DNA of 64,000 nt from Clostridiales bacterium (GCA_012840445.1 DULI01000002.1:1-64000); one strand, 5' to 3'. Counted from the stretch's first letter, positions 18,154-28,175 are shown. Numbers and translations are program-made. The notes: generated by a model not told the origin, from the sequence alone.

Positions 18154-19452
18154 TTATTGATTTCTTAAATCCAGCACCCTTTTTGCCTTACCCTGGAAAC
18201 GCTCAAGGGATTTGGGTTCTACCAGAGTTACCTTGGCATCAAGGCCGAGCACCGCTTTAAGACGTTGTTTTATATTATTGTGCAGGGATTCTATCTCGCT
18301 GTATCTGTCAAGCAGGCTGCCATCTGTCAGCTCAACCTTTACCTCAAGGGTATCCATGTAACCCTTGCGCCTTACCACAAGCTGGTAGTGGGGACCTATG
18401 CTCTTAATGCCCATAAGCACGCTTTCAATCTGAGATGGGAATACATTTACGCCTTTTATTATCAGCATATCGTCGCTGCGACCCTTGATTTTATCCATTC
18501 GCGCGGTTGTCCTGCCGCACCTGCAGGGTTCGTATGTAATGCGGGTTATGTCCCGCGTGCGGTAGCGCAGCAGCGGGATTCCCTCCTTGGTAAGGGGCGT
18601 TACCACAAGCTCGCCGGTCGAGCCGGGTTCCAGCACCTCACCCGTATCGGGGTCTATAATCTCGCAAAGGAAGAAGTCTTCGCAGATATGAAGACCGTCA
18701 CGCTCGACACACTCTCCAGATAGCCCCGGGCCTCCGGTTTCGGACAGACCGTAGTTATCGGTGACAAACATACCCCAGGTTTTTTCAATCTGGTCCCTCA
18801 TCTCGGGAGTGCACCCTTCACTCCCTAAAAGCCCTAATTTAAGGTTGTAGCTGTCAAGCGGGAAGCCTGCCTCTTTTGCTACTTCGTACAAATAGAGCGC
18901 GTATGACGGGGTTGAAACCAATGTATTGGTTTTAAAGTCCCGCATGAACATTAGCTGCCTTTCAGAATTTCCCGTGGAGGTGGGCACCACGGTGGCGCCG
19001 ATTTTCTCAAGACCGTAATGCAATCCCAACGCGCCTGTGAACATGCCGTATCCAAAAGCTATCTGAACTATTGAATCGGAATTTGCTCCCACTGCATACG
19101 CAATTCGGGCAACCATTTCGGCCCAGTTGTTAAGGTCATTTTTTGTATAGCCCACAACGGTCGGCTTGCCGGTTGTTCCAGAGGACGCGTGGACTCTGAC
19201 TATTTCTTTCATTGGAACAGCAAATAAACCAAAGGGGTAGTTATCCCTCAGATCATCCTTTGTGGTAAAAGGTATATACTTAATATCTGACAAGGTTTTG
19301 ATCTTGTCGGGTTTTACCCTTGCCTTATCCAATTTATCGCGGTAATATGGAACCCTTTCATAGCAGTAATTGACCACCCATTTCAGCCGCTCGAGCTGGA
19401 GTGCCTGGAGGTCACTGCGTTTCATGGTTTCCATTTCCCTGTTCCAAATCAT
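18154..19452 (-). CDS. paaK: Phenylacetate-CoA ligase (PaaK family), copy 2
   Basis: 432 residues with the same layout as copy 1: [16 protein letters not shown] near residues 90-105, a YEPCRCGRTTARM cysteine pair, [20 protein letters not shown], and C-terminal FQGKAKRV. The motif has Lys where copy 1 has Thr (GTTGK against GTTGT), so the two may differ in substrate or kinetics. It follows a Na+ symporter gene at 67 bases and probably shares its promoter, which suggests activation of an acid imported by that transporter. It lies immediately upstream of the ior operon promoter. Confidence 0.92.
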   Translation of the reverse strand: MIWNREMETMKRSDLQALQLERLKWVVNYCYERVPYYRDKLDKARVKPDKIKTLSDIKYIPFTTKDDLRDNYPFGLFAVPMKEIVRVHASSGTTGKPTVVGYTKNDLNNWAEMVARIAYAVGANSDSIVQIAFGYGMFTGALGLHYGLEKIGATVVPTSTGNSERQLMFMRDFKTNTLVSTPSYALYLYEVAKEAGFPLDSYNLKLGLLGSEGCTPEMRDQIEKTWGMFVTDNYGLSETGGPGLSGECVERDGLHICEDFFLCEIIDPDTGEVLEPGSTGELVVTPLTKEGIPLLRYRTRDITRITYEPCRCGRTTARMDKIKGRSDDMLIIKGVNVFPSQIESVLMGIKSIGPHYQLVVRRKGYMDTLEVKVELTDGSLLDRYSEIESLHNNIKQRLKAVLGLDAKVTLVEPKSLERFQGKAKRVLDLRNQ

Positions 19453-19519
19453 TAGAATACACCTTCTTTAAAGATTAAACATCCCAATCATTTTAACACT
19501 TTAAATCAGCAGTTTCAAG

Positions 19520-21025
19520 TTAAATTCCTGATTGGACATAGAACTCCTCGTTCTTCGGCAGTTTTGAAAACATCAGGCTAAAGAAAGTGCACATTATTAA
19601 TGACACTAATATGGCAATTACCGCAAACAATGGGCCTTGGCCTGCAAGATTGATTATTTGCCCAGGGGCCTCTGCCAAGAATATAGTGATAAGCTTTGAG
19701 CTAGCGGGGACAAACGCAACCGCAAAGCCGCTTAACATTCCGGCCCATGCGCCTGCGCGGTTTACGCCCTTCCAATATAAAGCGAGCAAATAAGGCGCCA
19801 TAAAGCTTCCGGATAATATACCCCAGGAATAGGACATCATATCCAATATAGGGGTTTTGGTATTTGCAACTACGAATGACAGCACTACAAAAACCAAGCA
19901 CAAGATTTTCAGGACTTTTGTGTCAAAGCTCTCCGAGCGCTGCTTCTTCACAGCAGGTTTTATTAAATCCATCATAACCGTAGAGCTGGCGGTAAGAGTA
20001 ATTGCGGAAAGGGTCGACACCGAGGCAGAGATAAGCAGCACAAGAATTATACCCATTAGCACCGAAGGCAGGTTGGACATATTAAGCATATTGGGTATTA
20101 TGGCGTCCCTGCCGCCTTCGGGAATCTCGCTAAAATACAAGCGGCCAAAAGATCCAATAAAGTAACCGCCGCCGGCTACCAACAGCGCGAAAAACGTCGA
20201 AATAACAGTACCGCGCTTTATCTCGTGTTCATCCTTAATGCCGTAGTATTTATGTATCATCTGCGGAAGCCCCCAGGTTCCGAAGCTTGTCATAAGTATT
20301 GTCGCAATAAGTTTTACCCATTTTGAGACAGCCATGGGCTGCATTCCGTTATCCTTCATATAGTTCCATAATCCGCTGATACTTCCGGCATCCACAACAA
20401 CCGGAGATTTCAGCACATAGTAAATAAGCAGCACAACGCCCACCATCATAATAATGCCCTGAACAAAATCAGCCTTTAGTGTTGCAAGATAGCCCCCAAT
20501 AAGCAACAGCAAAGCAGAAACGACTGCAATAATTACCATGCAGACCATCTCGTCAATTCCTAAAAGGATAGAACACACATATGTAAGACCTTTGTAAACG
20601 CTTGCCGAGTAGGGCAGCAAAAATATAAAGATAATAACCGCCGAAAAGGTAAGCATGCGCTTGCTTTTATATCTTTCGTAAAATAGCTGCGGCATGGATT
20701 TTATATTAAAAGTATGCGCAACGGTGCGGGTCCTGGAAGCTAACACCAACCAGGCAAGCAACGCTCCAAAAACAGCGTTTCCAACACCTACCAGCACCGA
20801 CCACAGACCGAAATCCCAGCCGGAACTGCCTGAATATCCGACAAACATAACCGCCGAAAAATATGCAGTACCATAGCTTAACGCAGAAAGCCACGCGCCC
20901 GCGTTCCTTTTTCCCACCGTAAAATTTGAAATATCCTTGACCTTGCGGCTTGAAACCATTCCAAGACCTAGCATCAAGCCCACATAAACCACAATCGTTG
21001 CCCATATTGATATTTCCTTAGCCAA
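19520..21025 (-). CDS. Sodium:solute symporter (SSS family), substrate unknown
   Basis: 501 residues, about 13 membrane helices. It is an SSS protein but not a close PutP: the second helix reads SALSYGTAYFSAVMFVGYSG, and helix 9 has ISASVSTLSAITLTASSTV. TTG at 21025 is the start, with GGAGGG eight bases upstream. Co-located with a phenylacetate-CoA ligase, so an aryl or short-chain carboxylate is a reasonable cargo, by inference. The protein ends with a hydrophilic tail after the last helix. Confidence 0.85.
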   Translation of the reverse strand: MAKEISIWATIVVYVGLMLGLGMVSSRKVKDISNFTVGKRNAGAWLSALSYGTAYFSAVMFVGYSGSSGWDFGLWSVLVGVGNAVFGALLAWLVLASRTRTVAHTFNIKSMPQLFYERYKSKRMLTFSAVIIFIFLLPYSASVYKGLTYVCSILLGIDEMVCMVIIAVVSALLLLIGGYLATLKADFVQGIIMMVGVVLLIYYVLKSPVVVDAGSISGLWNYMKDNGMQPMAVSKWVKLIATILMTSFGTWGLPQMIHKYYGIKDEHEIKRGTVISTFFALLVAGGGYFIGSFGRLYFSEIPEGGRDAIIPNMLNMSNLPSVLMGIILVLLISASVSTLSAITLTASSTVMMDLIKPAVKKQRSESFDTKVLKILCLVFVVLSFVVANTKTPILDMMSYSWGILSGSFMAPYLLALYWKGVNRAGAWAGMLSGFAVAFVPASSKLITIFLAEAPGQIINLAGQGPLFAVIAILVSLIMCTFFSLMFSKLPKNEEFYVQSGI

Positions 21026-21097
21026 AACAATACCCTCCGTATTTTCCAGTTTAAAGCTTTAAAACTTTAACGCTTTTAGCTGTAAAAGCATAATAAT

Positions 21098-21126
21098 ATT
21101 ATGTAGGCAGAAATAAAAAAAGTCAA
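21098..21126 (-). promoter_or_regulatory. Promoter of the symporter-paaK2 unit
   Basis: On the minus strand TTGACT (21126-21121), 17 bases, CATAAT (21103-21098). Confidence 0.6.
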
Positions 21127-21199
21127 GGATATTTTAAAAAATACTATAATATTCTGCCAAGCAAAACCTTCCAGGCAACACACAAATAATAAGAAATAA

Positions 21200-21226
21200 A
21201 AAGGACGAGGAATACCCTCGTCCTTT
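21200..21226 (-). terminator. Terminator of dacF
   Basis: AAAGGACGAGG (21200-21210) pairs with CCTCGTCCTTT (21216-21226). On the minus strand it is followed by TTATTTCTT directly after the dacF stop. Confidence 0.85.
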
Positions 21227-21241
21227 ATTTTGCGTCTTAAT

Positions 21242-22564
21242 TTACAGCCTTCGGTACTGCCTTACCCTTTTAATATCCCTGCGGCGTCGATTCAAGATAA
21301 TGCAGTAGAATATAAAAATCAGGATAAATACAAGCAATGCGACCAAAGCGATTTTAAACCAGAAGGAATTTACTGCGTTTCTTGCATACCTCAAGAATAA
21401 AAGGAGCTTGCTCATCTCTATGGTTTCGGCAGCCACAACATTAATTCTGCCGATTTCCTCGCCCGCATATATTAACCTTGCTTCGCCAAGCACAGTGCCC
21501 TTTTCAACAGGGGCGTCAATTCTCTCGGCCTGTGGTAAAACTTCTACTTTAATTGTCGAGCTGTCGGCCTCTTTAGGAATAATCGCCGAAAACTCGCTTT
21601 CGGGCAGCAGAGAGACGTAATCCTTGTTCCATGCAAGGTCCACGGCTATTTCCCCTAAAGGCACATTGGGGTCTATTATAGATTTATATTCAAAATTGTT
21701 AAATGCCCATTCATAAAGGTTCTTGCTGTCCTCGAATTCCTTTCTAATGCGGTTGCCCTTTTCGTCCCTTACAGGACAGTTCATAAGAATGCACAAGTAA
21801 TTATAGCCGTTCTTGCTCGCAGTGGAAATCAAACACCTTCCGGCCTGGTCGGTGTATCCGGTTTTTACTCCCTTTGCGTATTTGTAATAATATTGGGTTG
21901 CGGGATCCTGCAAATAATTAGTAGTCACCAGTGTCCTGGGGGTACTCTTATTAGTCGCCGGCATGCTATACCTTGCCGCCGATACAACCTCCATGAAAAG
22001 CGGCAGCGACATAGCATGAAGGGTGAGCTTGTACATATCCTCTACAGTTGTATAGTGGTTCTGGTCATGTAGACCGTGGGGGTTTACATAATGCGTGCTG
22101 TGCATCCCAAGCTCGGCGGCTTTCGAATTCATCATCTGCACGAAATTGTCTATGGTTCCGCCGTAATGTTCAGCCGCCACGTTGGCGCTGTCATTGCCGG
22201 ATGTCATCAAAAGGCAGTATAGCAGCTGCCTTGCGTTAATCTGCTCTCCGGCCTTCAAACCCGAAACAGAAGAATCGGTACCTTCCAACAACTTTAACGA
22301 ATGCTCGGAAACTGTAATTATTTCGTTGTCAAAATCTTGTGTGTTTTCTATAATAAGTACGGCAGTCATAATCTTGGTAAGGGATGCTGGGTACATTTTT
22401 TTGTCTGTATTTTTGCTGTATAATATGTTACCGGTATCTAAGCTTACCAGCATTGCAGCTTCAGCAGATATGTCAAAATTAGTCGGTTTAATTGCTGCAA
22501 CGCCAGGCACGCAGTTAATAAGTAATATAACCATTAAAAACAGCGAAAATACAGTTTTTTTCAT
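21242..22564 (-). CDS. dacF: D-alanyl-D-alanine carboxypeptidase (DacF/PBP5 family)
   Basis: 440 residues. A signal peptide (about 1-24) precedes a serine peptidase S11 domain with all three motifs: SLTK (Ser61, Lys64), SGN in LMTSGNDSAN, and KTG in GVKTGYTD. A PBP5 C-terminal domain follows, then a true membrane helix near residues 395-418 and a short basic tail with RRRRD, so it is anchored with the catalytic domain outside. It trims the terminal D-Ala of peptidoglycan stem peptides. In Firmicutes this form is either housekeeping (dacA) or sporulation-linked (dacF); the neighbours do not decide between them. Confidence 0.93.
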   Translation of the reverse strand: MKKTVFSLFLMVILLINCVPGVAAIKPTNFDISAEAAMLVSLDTGNILYSKNTDKKMYPASLTKIMTAVLIIENTQDFDNEIITVSEHSLKLLEGTDSSVSGLKAGEQINARQLLYCLLMTSGNDSANVAAEHYGGTIDNFVQMMNSKAAELGMHSTHYVNPHGLHDQNHYTTVEDMYKLTLHAMSLPLFMEVVSAARYSMPATNKSTPRTLVTTNYLQDPATQYYYKYAKGVKTGYTDQAGRCLISTASKNGYNYLCILMNCPVRDEKGNRIRKEFEDSKNLYEWAFNNFEYKSIIDPNVPLGEIAVDLAWNKDYVSLLPESEFSAIIPKEADSSTIKVEVLPQAERIDAPVEKGTVLGEARLIYAGEEIGRINVVAAETIEMSKLLLFLRYARNAVNSFWFKIALVALLVFILIFIFYCIILNRRRRDIKRVRQYRRL

Positions 22565-22711
22565 GGAAATCCCCTTTAGAATAATGTATTATTATTAAAG
22601 ATATTGTAAATTTACATAAACTAATTTCCATATATCAGTATAACAAGGCAAAACGAGAAATAAAAGACCTTTATATAAATTATTTTTAGAGTTTAGGAAA
22701 GGATGTTTCTG

Positions 22712-23386
22712 GTGGTATACGTTACCGGCGATATGCATGGAGACGAGTCAAGGCTGTATGACCGCAACTGGCGTAAATTAAGGCCCAAAGACACCTTAAT
22801 AATCTGCGGGGACTTCGGCTTTTTGTGGGACGGTAACAACCGTGAAAAAAAGATTTTAGAGTACCTTGGAAGCCGGAAATTTACCGTTGCGTTCCTGGAC
22901 GGGACGCACGAGAATTTTGATTTGCTATATTCAAAGCGCGAAACAATCTGGAAGGGCGGAAGGGTCCACCGCATTTCCGGCAACCTTTTCCACCTAATGC
23001 GCGGACAGGTTTTTAACATAGAGGGGATTAGGATTTTCACCTTTGGCGGGGGCGAGAGCACCGACAAAGAAATGCGCATGGAGCAGAACCGCTGGTGGCG
23101 GCAGGAAATGCCCACTCCAGAAGAAATGGCGGAAGGCGCACAACGGCTTGACGAGGAAGGCCTCGAGGTTGACTACATACTCACCCACGAGCCGCCGTCT
23201 TTGGTCAAAAGCGCAATGCTGCTGCGCTCGGGGGAACCTGACAGAATTAATAAGCTCAACGGGTATCTGGAGGAAATTTCCCGCTCGTGCAAGTATAAGC
23301 ACTGGTATTTCGGATCCATGCACGAGGACAGGACCGTAACCCCCAGCCACACCGCAGTGTTCAAAAAATACATAGCTTTAAAGTAA
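22712..23386 (+). CDS. Calcineurin-like metallophosphoesterase
   Basis: 224 residues from GTG at 22712 (AAAGG nine bases upstream; ATG at 22703 overlaps the ribosome site). Metal-ligand motifs are in order: GDMHGD, GDFGFLWD, a GTHENF variant of GNHE, THEPPS and a late GSMHED in place of the usual GHxH. A dinuclear metal phosphodiesterase or phosphatase of unknown substrate, cytoplasmic, without signal peptide. It is followed after 19 bases by sbcD, so it may be co-expressed with the SbcCD nuclease, though a functional link is not known. Confidence 0.85.
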   Translation: MVYVTGDMHGDESRLYDRNWRKLRPKDTLIICGDFGFLWDGNNREKKILEYLGSRKFTVAFLDGTHENFDLLYSKRETIWKGGRVHRISGNLFHLMRGQVFNIEGIRIFTFGGGESTDKEMRMEQNRWWRQEMPTPEEMAEGAQRLDEEGLEVDYILTHEPPSLVKSAMLLRSGEPDRINKLNGYLEEISRSCKYKHWYFGSMHEDRTVTPSHTAVFKKYIALK

Positions 23387-23405
23387 TTTTAAGCGGGGAA
23401 TTGAT

Positions 23406-24551
23406 ATGAGAATACTGCATACCTCCGACTGGCATTTAGGCAAGATAATATACGGGCAGTCTTTAATTGAGGACCAACGCTACTTTATTAATGATTTTCT
23501 GTTCCCGCTGATTGATGAGTATCTGCCCGATGCCATAATTCTTTCCGGCGACATTTTCGACAGGCAGATTGCTCCGGTTGAGGCCATACGGCTTTTTGAC
23601 AGCTTTGTAACCAGGCTAATAAAAGAGCATAATACCAGGCTTATTGCTGTCACCGGCAACCACGACGGCGCCGACCGGCTTGGTATAGGTATGCAGCTTC
23701 TGCGCTCCAGCGAGGTTTACATAACATCAAGGCTGGAGGGAGATTTTGCACCGGTCGTATTGGAGGGCAAGCGCCCGATTCATATCTATTCCCTGCCCTA
23801 CCTCGACCCGCCCGCCGTTCGGGATTACCTAGGCAGCGATGAAATAAAAAGTTTTGAAGACGCCTATAAAGCAGTCTTAAATATTATGGCTGAAAAAATC
23901 GATAAAAAAGCATACAACATTCTAGTTGCCCACCTGTTTGTAGCGGGTTCGGTTACGAGCGACAGCGAAAGCAGCCTGTTTGTGGGGGGCAGCGGCGAAG
24001 TAAGCCCCGGTGTTTTTAAAGAATTTGACTACGTAGCACTTGGCCACCTGCACAGGGCACAGAATCATTCAAATATTTGTTACTCCGGCTCGCCGCTTAA
24101 ATACTCCTTTGATGAGGAAAACCACAAAAAATCCGTAACCTTACTGGATTTTGGCGAAAGCCCTGAACCCGTTATTACCCAAATACCAGTAAAGCCGTTA
24201 AGGGACATGAGAGTTGTAAGGGGCAGTATTGAGGAAATAGTTAAAAAGGCAGAAACAGACAAAAACAAAGACGACTATATCTTTGCCCGGCTTGAAGGGC
24301 CGCTTGTATTCGAGCCAATGGCTAAATTAAGAAAAGTATATCCTAATATTTTAGGCATTACACAAACAGGACTTACAGGCGGTGAATATTCGCTTGACAG
24401 GTCAGCATTGAAGGAAAAATTCCATCAAAACAATTATCTTTCCATATTTGAAGAGTTTATTAAACAAATTTGCTTTGACAAGGCGACCGAGTCGGATGTT
24501 GCACTGTTTAATCAGGCTTTGGAAGAGCTCGCAAGGGAGGATCCCCAATGA
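23406..24551 (+). CDS. sbcD: Exonuclease SbcD (Mre11-type nuclease subunit)
   Basis: 381 residues. Metallophosphoesterase motifs are complete: HTSDWHLG, LSGDIFDR, TGNHDG, and GHLHRAQ near residue 215. A C-terminal capping domain follows. With SbcC it forms the Mre11-Rad50-like complex that cuts hairpins and protein-blocked DNA ends. Its TGA overlaps the sbcC ATG in an ATGA arrangement (24548-24551), which implies coupled translation and equal stoichiometry. Confidence 0.96.
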   Translation: MRILHTSDWHLGKIIYGQSLIEDQRYFINDFLFPLIDEYLPDAIILSGDIFDRQIAPVEAIRLFDSFVTRLIKEHNTRLIAVTGNHDGADRLGIGMQLLRSSEVYITSRLEGDFAPVVLEGKRPIHIYSLPYLDPPAVRDYLGSDEIKSFEDAYKAVLNIMAEKIDKKAYNILVAHLFVAGSVTSDSESSLFVGGSGEVSPGVFKEFDYVALGHLHRAQNHSNICYSGSPLKYSFDEENHKKSVTLLDFGESPEPVITQIPVKPLRDMRVVRGSIEEIVKKAETDKNKDDYIFARLEGPLVFEPMAKLRKVYPNILGITQTGLTGGEYSLDRSALKEKFHQNNYLSIFEEFIKQICFDKATESDVALFNQALEELAREDPQ

Positions 24552-27500
24552 GGCCGGAGTATTTAAAAATGCAGGCCTTTGGCCCCTATACCAGCCTTAC
24601 CGAATGCGATTTTACAAAATTTTATACATCCCGCCTCTTTTTAATCGCTGGGCCAACCGGCAGTGGCAAAACGTCCATTCTTGACGCTATGAGCTTTGCC
24701 TTATACGGCCATGCCACCGGCGAGCTTCGCGGCTTTCGCGATATGAGGAATACATCCTGCCCTCCTACGCTTGACACCTTTGTTGAGTTTGTTTTTGAAT
24801 TGGGCAGCAAAAAGTACAAGTTTTCAAGGAGTCTTCACTACCGCAAAAAGCGGTCAGGCGGGTTAGCCGAACAACTCACTGCCGAATGCCATGTGTTTGA
24901 AAACAGCAGATGGAACCTTATTTGTTCAGGCTGGGAAATGGTCAGGAGAAAGGCTGCCGAAATACTTGGATTTACCCATAGCCAGTTTTCGCAGGTAATT
25001 GTGCTGCCGCAGGGTGAGTTCAGAAGGCTGCTGCTTGCAAGCTCAAAGGAAAAATCTGAAATTTTGCAGGTACTTTTTGCCACCTCGTTCTGGAAGCGGA
25101 TAGGGGAATATTTTATCCTTAGGCAAAAAACTGTGCGCGAGCAGCTTGAGCTTACCTATTCCGAGTACAACACCCTGCTATCAAGCACCGGTTGCGGCAG
25201 TGCCGAGGAACTAACAGATAAAATACAGTCGCTTAAAACCGAAACTGATGATACCGCAAAGGCAATAAAATCTATAAGCCAAAAAACAGAAAAACTTCAG
25301 CAGGAATACAATGAAGCGTTAGCTTTAAGCCAACAATTTGAAAGGCTGAAATCCTACCGCCAGCAATTTAATAATCTCCTAAGCAAATGGGAAGAAATAG
25401 AGAAAATTAAACAGGAATATAATACAGGTCAAAAAACACTAAAATTTATACCCTATTATAATCAATACAAATCCTGCCTTGAAGACTTTGAGTCGAAACA
25501 AAAGGCATTCGAGGATTTAAAGGCTTTGCTTTCCGAGACAAAGGCAGAGCTTGAAAGGATTGAAGCCAAGGCTCAAAACATCGACCAGCTTAAGGCCGCC
25601 GAAAGGCAGCTTCGGGATTCCTTGGCCGAAATTTCCGCCCTGCTTCCCGATGCCCAAAGGCTAAATGATGTAGAAAACTCGGTTAAGTCGCTTAGTCAAA
25701 ATGAAAGCGAGCTAAACCGCATTTTATCGTTAATACAAAGCAAATCAGAAAGCTTAAAAAACCAGTACCAGGAAACCTCAAAGGCCTTAAAAGATTGTTA
25801 TGAAGAGTATATCCAGCCCCTGCCGGAGCTTCAGGAACAATACGCAAGGCTGGAACAGGAAATCAAAAACCTTGATACTTTAAATGAAACAGCAGAAAAA
25901 TTGAAGAAAGCCTTAACCCAACTTGAAGAATTAAAATCTAAGCAACAGCTTGCAGAGGATAATTTAGAATTAAAAAAAGCCAATCTCGAAGCATTGCAGA
26001 ACGAAATGAAACGCAATTCTGCATATATGCTCGCCATTGATTTAGCCGAGGGCTCCCCCTGTCCAGTCTGCGGTTCGGTTCACCACCCGCGGCCCGCATT
26101 AAACCCGGGTGAATTCGACCCCGAAAAGCTAAAAGCAGCGGAGGAAGAATATAATAAGGCAGCCGAGGAACTCAATGTGTTTAATTTGCGCATCGCTGAA
26201 CAAAATGCCATATACGACAATATAAAGAGCGAGCATGAAAAATATAAACAGCTGTGTGCCAACATCGACGACCCTGTAAGTGTTCGTGAAACTTTCATAC
26301 AGCTACAGCAAAAAATTGAGCTTTGCAAGCAGGAAAGGGAGAAATATGACAGCATTAATTCTAAACTTTCCGAGCTTAAAAGTAAGATTGACCAACTGGA
26401 CAGCCAATATAAATCCCACGAAAGCTCACTAAATGAACTTAAAGCTGAGCTTGCCGCCGCACTATCCACCAAGGCAGAACTAATCAAACGGCTCGGAAGC
26501 TTTGGTGCACCCGCCGAACTTAAGCAAAAGCATGACGCACTTTTAAGACAAGCCGATAATATAAATGCCGAATATACAAGCCTTGAGCTGCAAAGGGAGA
26601 AAATAAGGCTAAATTATCACAAGGCCGAGGAGGCTCAAAGGGCGGCAGAAAAGGCGTTAGAGGAATCCAAGGTAAGATACATAAAAAGCCAAAAGGAGCT
26701 TGAAAACCAAGCGTCTGCGCTCGGTATTGGAAATTACGCCAATATAGATTTGTCAATTTCCGAGTCACACCTTGAGCAGTTAAAACAAACATTTGAAACC
26801 TATGATACCGAACATTCGAACTTAAAACATCAAATAAAAACTATCCAATCCGAACTCGAAGGCAAAACCCAGCCGGATTGCCAGGCGATTGCTGAAAATC
26901 TAGCCGAACACCAAACCCGGCAAAATCAGCTGCTGGAACAGCACGGCAAACAAAAATCTGAATTTGACCATTTAACTGCTACCAAGCAAAAGCTTGACAC
27001 AATTGCCGAGAAAACCGCCCAATTGGAGGACACATACAGCAAGGTTGCAAGGGTTTGCGATTTTGTGTCGGGCAAAAATCATCTCAAAACCCCTCTGCAC
27101 AATTTTGTTATAGGCCTTATGCTTGACGAGGTGGTATTCGCGGCAAGCCGCTATCTGTTAAATTTAAGCCGCGGCAGGTATCAGCTAATAAGAGTGGACG
27201 AGCCTGATGGCGGAAACGCGTTGCGCGGGCTTGATATCGAGGTAATCGATGCCCACATAGGCGGCCGGCGCAAAGTTTGCACGCTCTCTGGCGGTGAGCT
27301 GTTTCTGGCTTCCCTTTCCCTCGCCTTCGGTCTTGCCGAAGTGGTTCAGAGGTATTCTGGTGGCGTAAAGCTCGATTCAATTTTTATTGACGAGGGATTC
27401 GGCACCCTCGACCCCCAGACCCTCGAAGTCGCCATTAATGCACTGTCCGAAATTCAAAAAGGCGGCCGGCTGGTCGGCATAATATCCCATGTCAGCGAAC

Positions 27501-27580
27501 TGCGTGCCCGTATCCCTTCAAGAATTGAAGTAATAAAAGAACAGGAAGGCAGCCGCCTTAAAATCGTTACTATTGATTGA
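24548..27580 (+). CDS. sbcC: Exonuclease SbcC (Rad50-type ATPase subunit)
   Basis: 1010 residues, a usual SbcC length. Walker A GPTGSGKTS is near residue 37. Two very long coiled-coil arms (about 180-490 and 520-820) flank a zinc hook, CPVC (Cys505, Cys508), which dimerises the arms. The C-terminal half-ATPase has the signature LSGGELFLASLSLA and Walker B SIFIDEGFGTLD. DNA-end processing partner of SbcD. Confidence 0.97.
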   Translation: MRPEYLKMQAFGPYTSLTECDFTKFYTSRLFLIAGPTGSGKTSILDAMSFALYGHATGELRGFRDMRNTSCPPTLDTFVEFVFELGSKKYKFSRSLHYRKKRSGGLAEQLTAECHVFENSRWNLICSGWEMVRRKAAEILGFTHSQFSQVIVLPQGEFRRLLLASSKEKSEILQVLFATSFWKRIGEYFILRQKTVREQLELTYSEYNTLLSSTGCGSAEELTDKIQSLKTETDDTAKAIKSISQKTEKLQQEYNEALALSQQFERLKSYRQQFNNLLSKWEEIEKIKQEYNTGQKTLKFIPYYNQYKSCLEDFESKQKAFEDLKALLSETKAELERIEAKAQNIDQLKAAERQLRDSLAEISALLPDAQRLNDVENSVKSLSQNESELNRILSLIQSKSESLKNQYQETSKALKDCYEEYIQPLPELQEQYARLEQEIKNLDTLNETAEKLKKALTQLEELKSKQQLAEDNLELKKANLEALQNEMKRNSAYMLAIDLAEGSPCPVCGSVHHPRPALNPGEFDPEKLKAAEEEYNKAAEELNVFNLRIAEQNAIYDNIKSEHEKYKQLCANIDDPVSVRETFIQLQQKIELCKQEREKYDSINSKLSELKSKIDQLDSQYKSHESSLNELKAELAAALSTKAELIKRLGSFGAPAELKQKHDALLRQADNINAEYTSLELQREKIRLNYHKAEEAQRAAEKALEESKVRYIKSQKELENQASALGIGNYANIDLSISESHLEQLKQTFETYDTEHSNLKHQIKTIQSELEGKTQPDCQAIAENLAEHQTRQNQLLEQHGKQKSEFDHLTATKQKLDTIAEKTAQLEDTYSKVARVCDFVSGKNHLKTPLHNFVIGLMLDEVVFAASRYLLNLSRGRYQLIRVDEPDGGNALRGLDIEVIDAHIGGRRKVCTLSGGELFLASLSLAFGLAEVVQRYSGGVKLDSIFIDEGFGTLDPQTLEVAINALSEIQKGGRLVGIISHVSELRARIPSRIEVIKEQEGSRLKIVTID

Positions 27581-27590
27581 ATAGATTAAC

Positions 27591-27621
27591 AGCAGGGCAT
27601 GCCTTTTTTACATGCCCTGCT
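27591..27621 (+). terminator. Hairpin after sbcC
   Basis: AGCAGGGCATG (27591-27601) pairs with CATGCCCTGCT (27611-27621). No T-run follows on either strand, so it is a weak terminator or an RNA-stabilising hairpin. Confidence 0.5.
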
Positions 27622-27647
27622 AAAATAAAATTCAATTAAAAAAGCCC

Positions 27648-27676
27648 TTGCATTTTTTATTGCATTCGTATATAAT
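27648..27676 (+). promoter_or_regulatory. Promoter of the initiator tRNA gene
   Basis: TTGCAT (27648-27653), 17 bases, perfect TATAAT (27671-27676), about 21 bases before the tRNA. Confidence 0.7.
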
Positions 27677-27697
27677 ATTATAGCGTCAAGAAAATAC

Positions 27698-27774
<77 letters not shown>

Positions 27775-27881
27775 TATCAGGTGGATATAACATATTTGTG
27801 TTATATCCACTTTTCTTTTTGCTTTTTTGCTGTCCTTTCGATAAACATGAATATGATTGAGAAAAAGCGTAGGGAAACAAT

Positions 27882-28175
27882 ATGTTTGAGAATATCGGTG
27901 GGAAAATTATAACTTTAGCAAAGATACTGTGTTGGATTAGGATTATTGCTAACATTATTATCGGAATAGTTTTAATAGCTCATAATGAGGGTTATTTCCT
28001 CGCAGGGCTGTTGTTCTTTATTGTCTTAATTTCATTTGGGAGCGGTTTTCTGACTGCTCCTTTTTCATGCCCCTACTTCGAGAGGATCCCCCCGAGGTTC
28101 ACAGAAAACATATTCGACGGATACGCCCTGACGGGTAGTTCAATCATCTTTTATAGTATGTCTAGACACTTGTAG
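27882..28175 (+). pseudogene. Small two-helix membrane protein, probably truncated
   Basis: The frame encodes 97 residues. The first 55 or so form two membrane helices in the style of small clostridial proteins opening MFENIGGKIKTLAK. The reading frame then runs through a hairpin plus T-run (28039-28065), which should not lie inside a coding region, and continues as low-complexity sequence without recognisable homology. This looks like a gene whose 3' part was lost and joined to another gene's terminator. TAGGGA upstream is a weak ribosome site. Function unknown. Confidence 0.45.
28039..28065 (+). terminator. Terminator hairpin inside the truncated membrane-protein frame
   Basis: GGAGCGGT (28039-28046) pairs with ACTGCTCC (28053-28060) using one G-T wobble, followed by TTTTT. 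It would separate the upstream tRNA region from the V-ATPase promoter. Confidence 0.65.
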
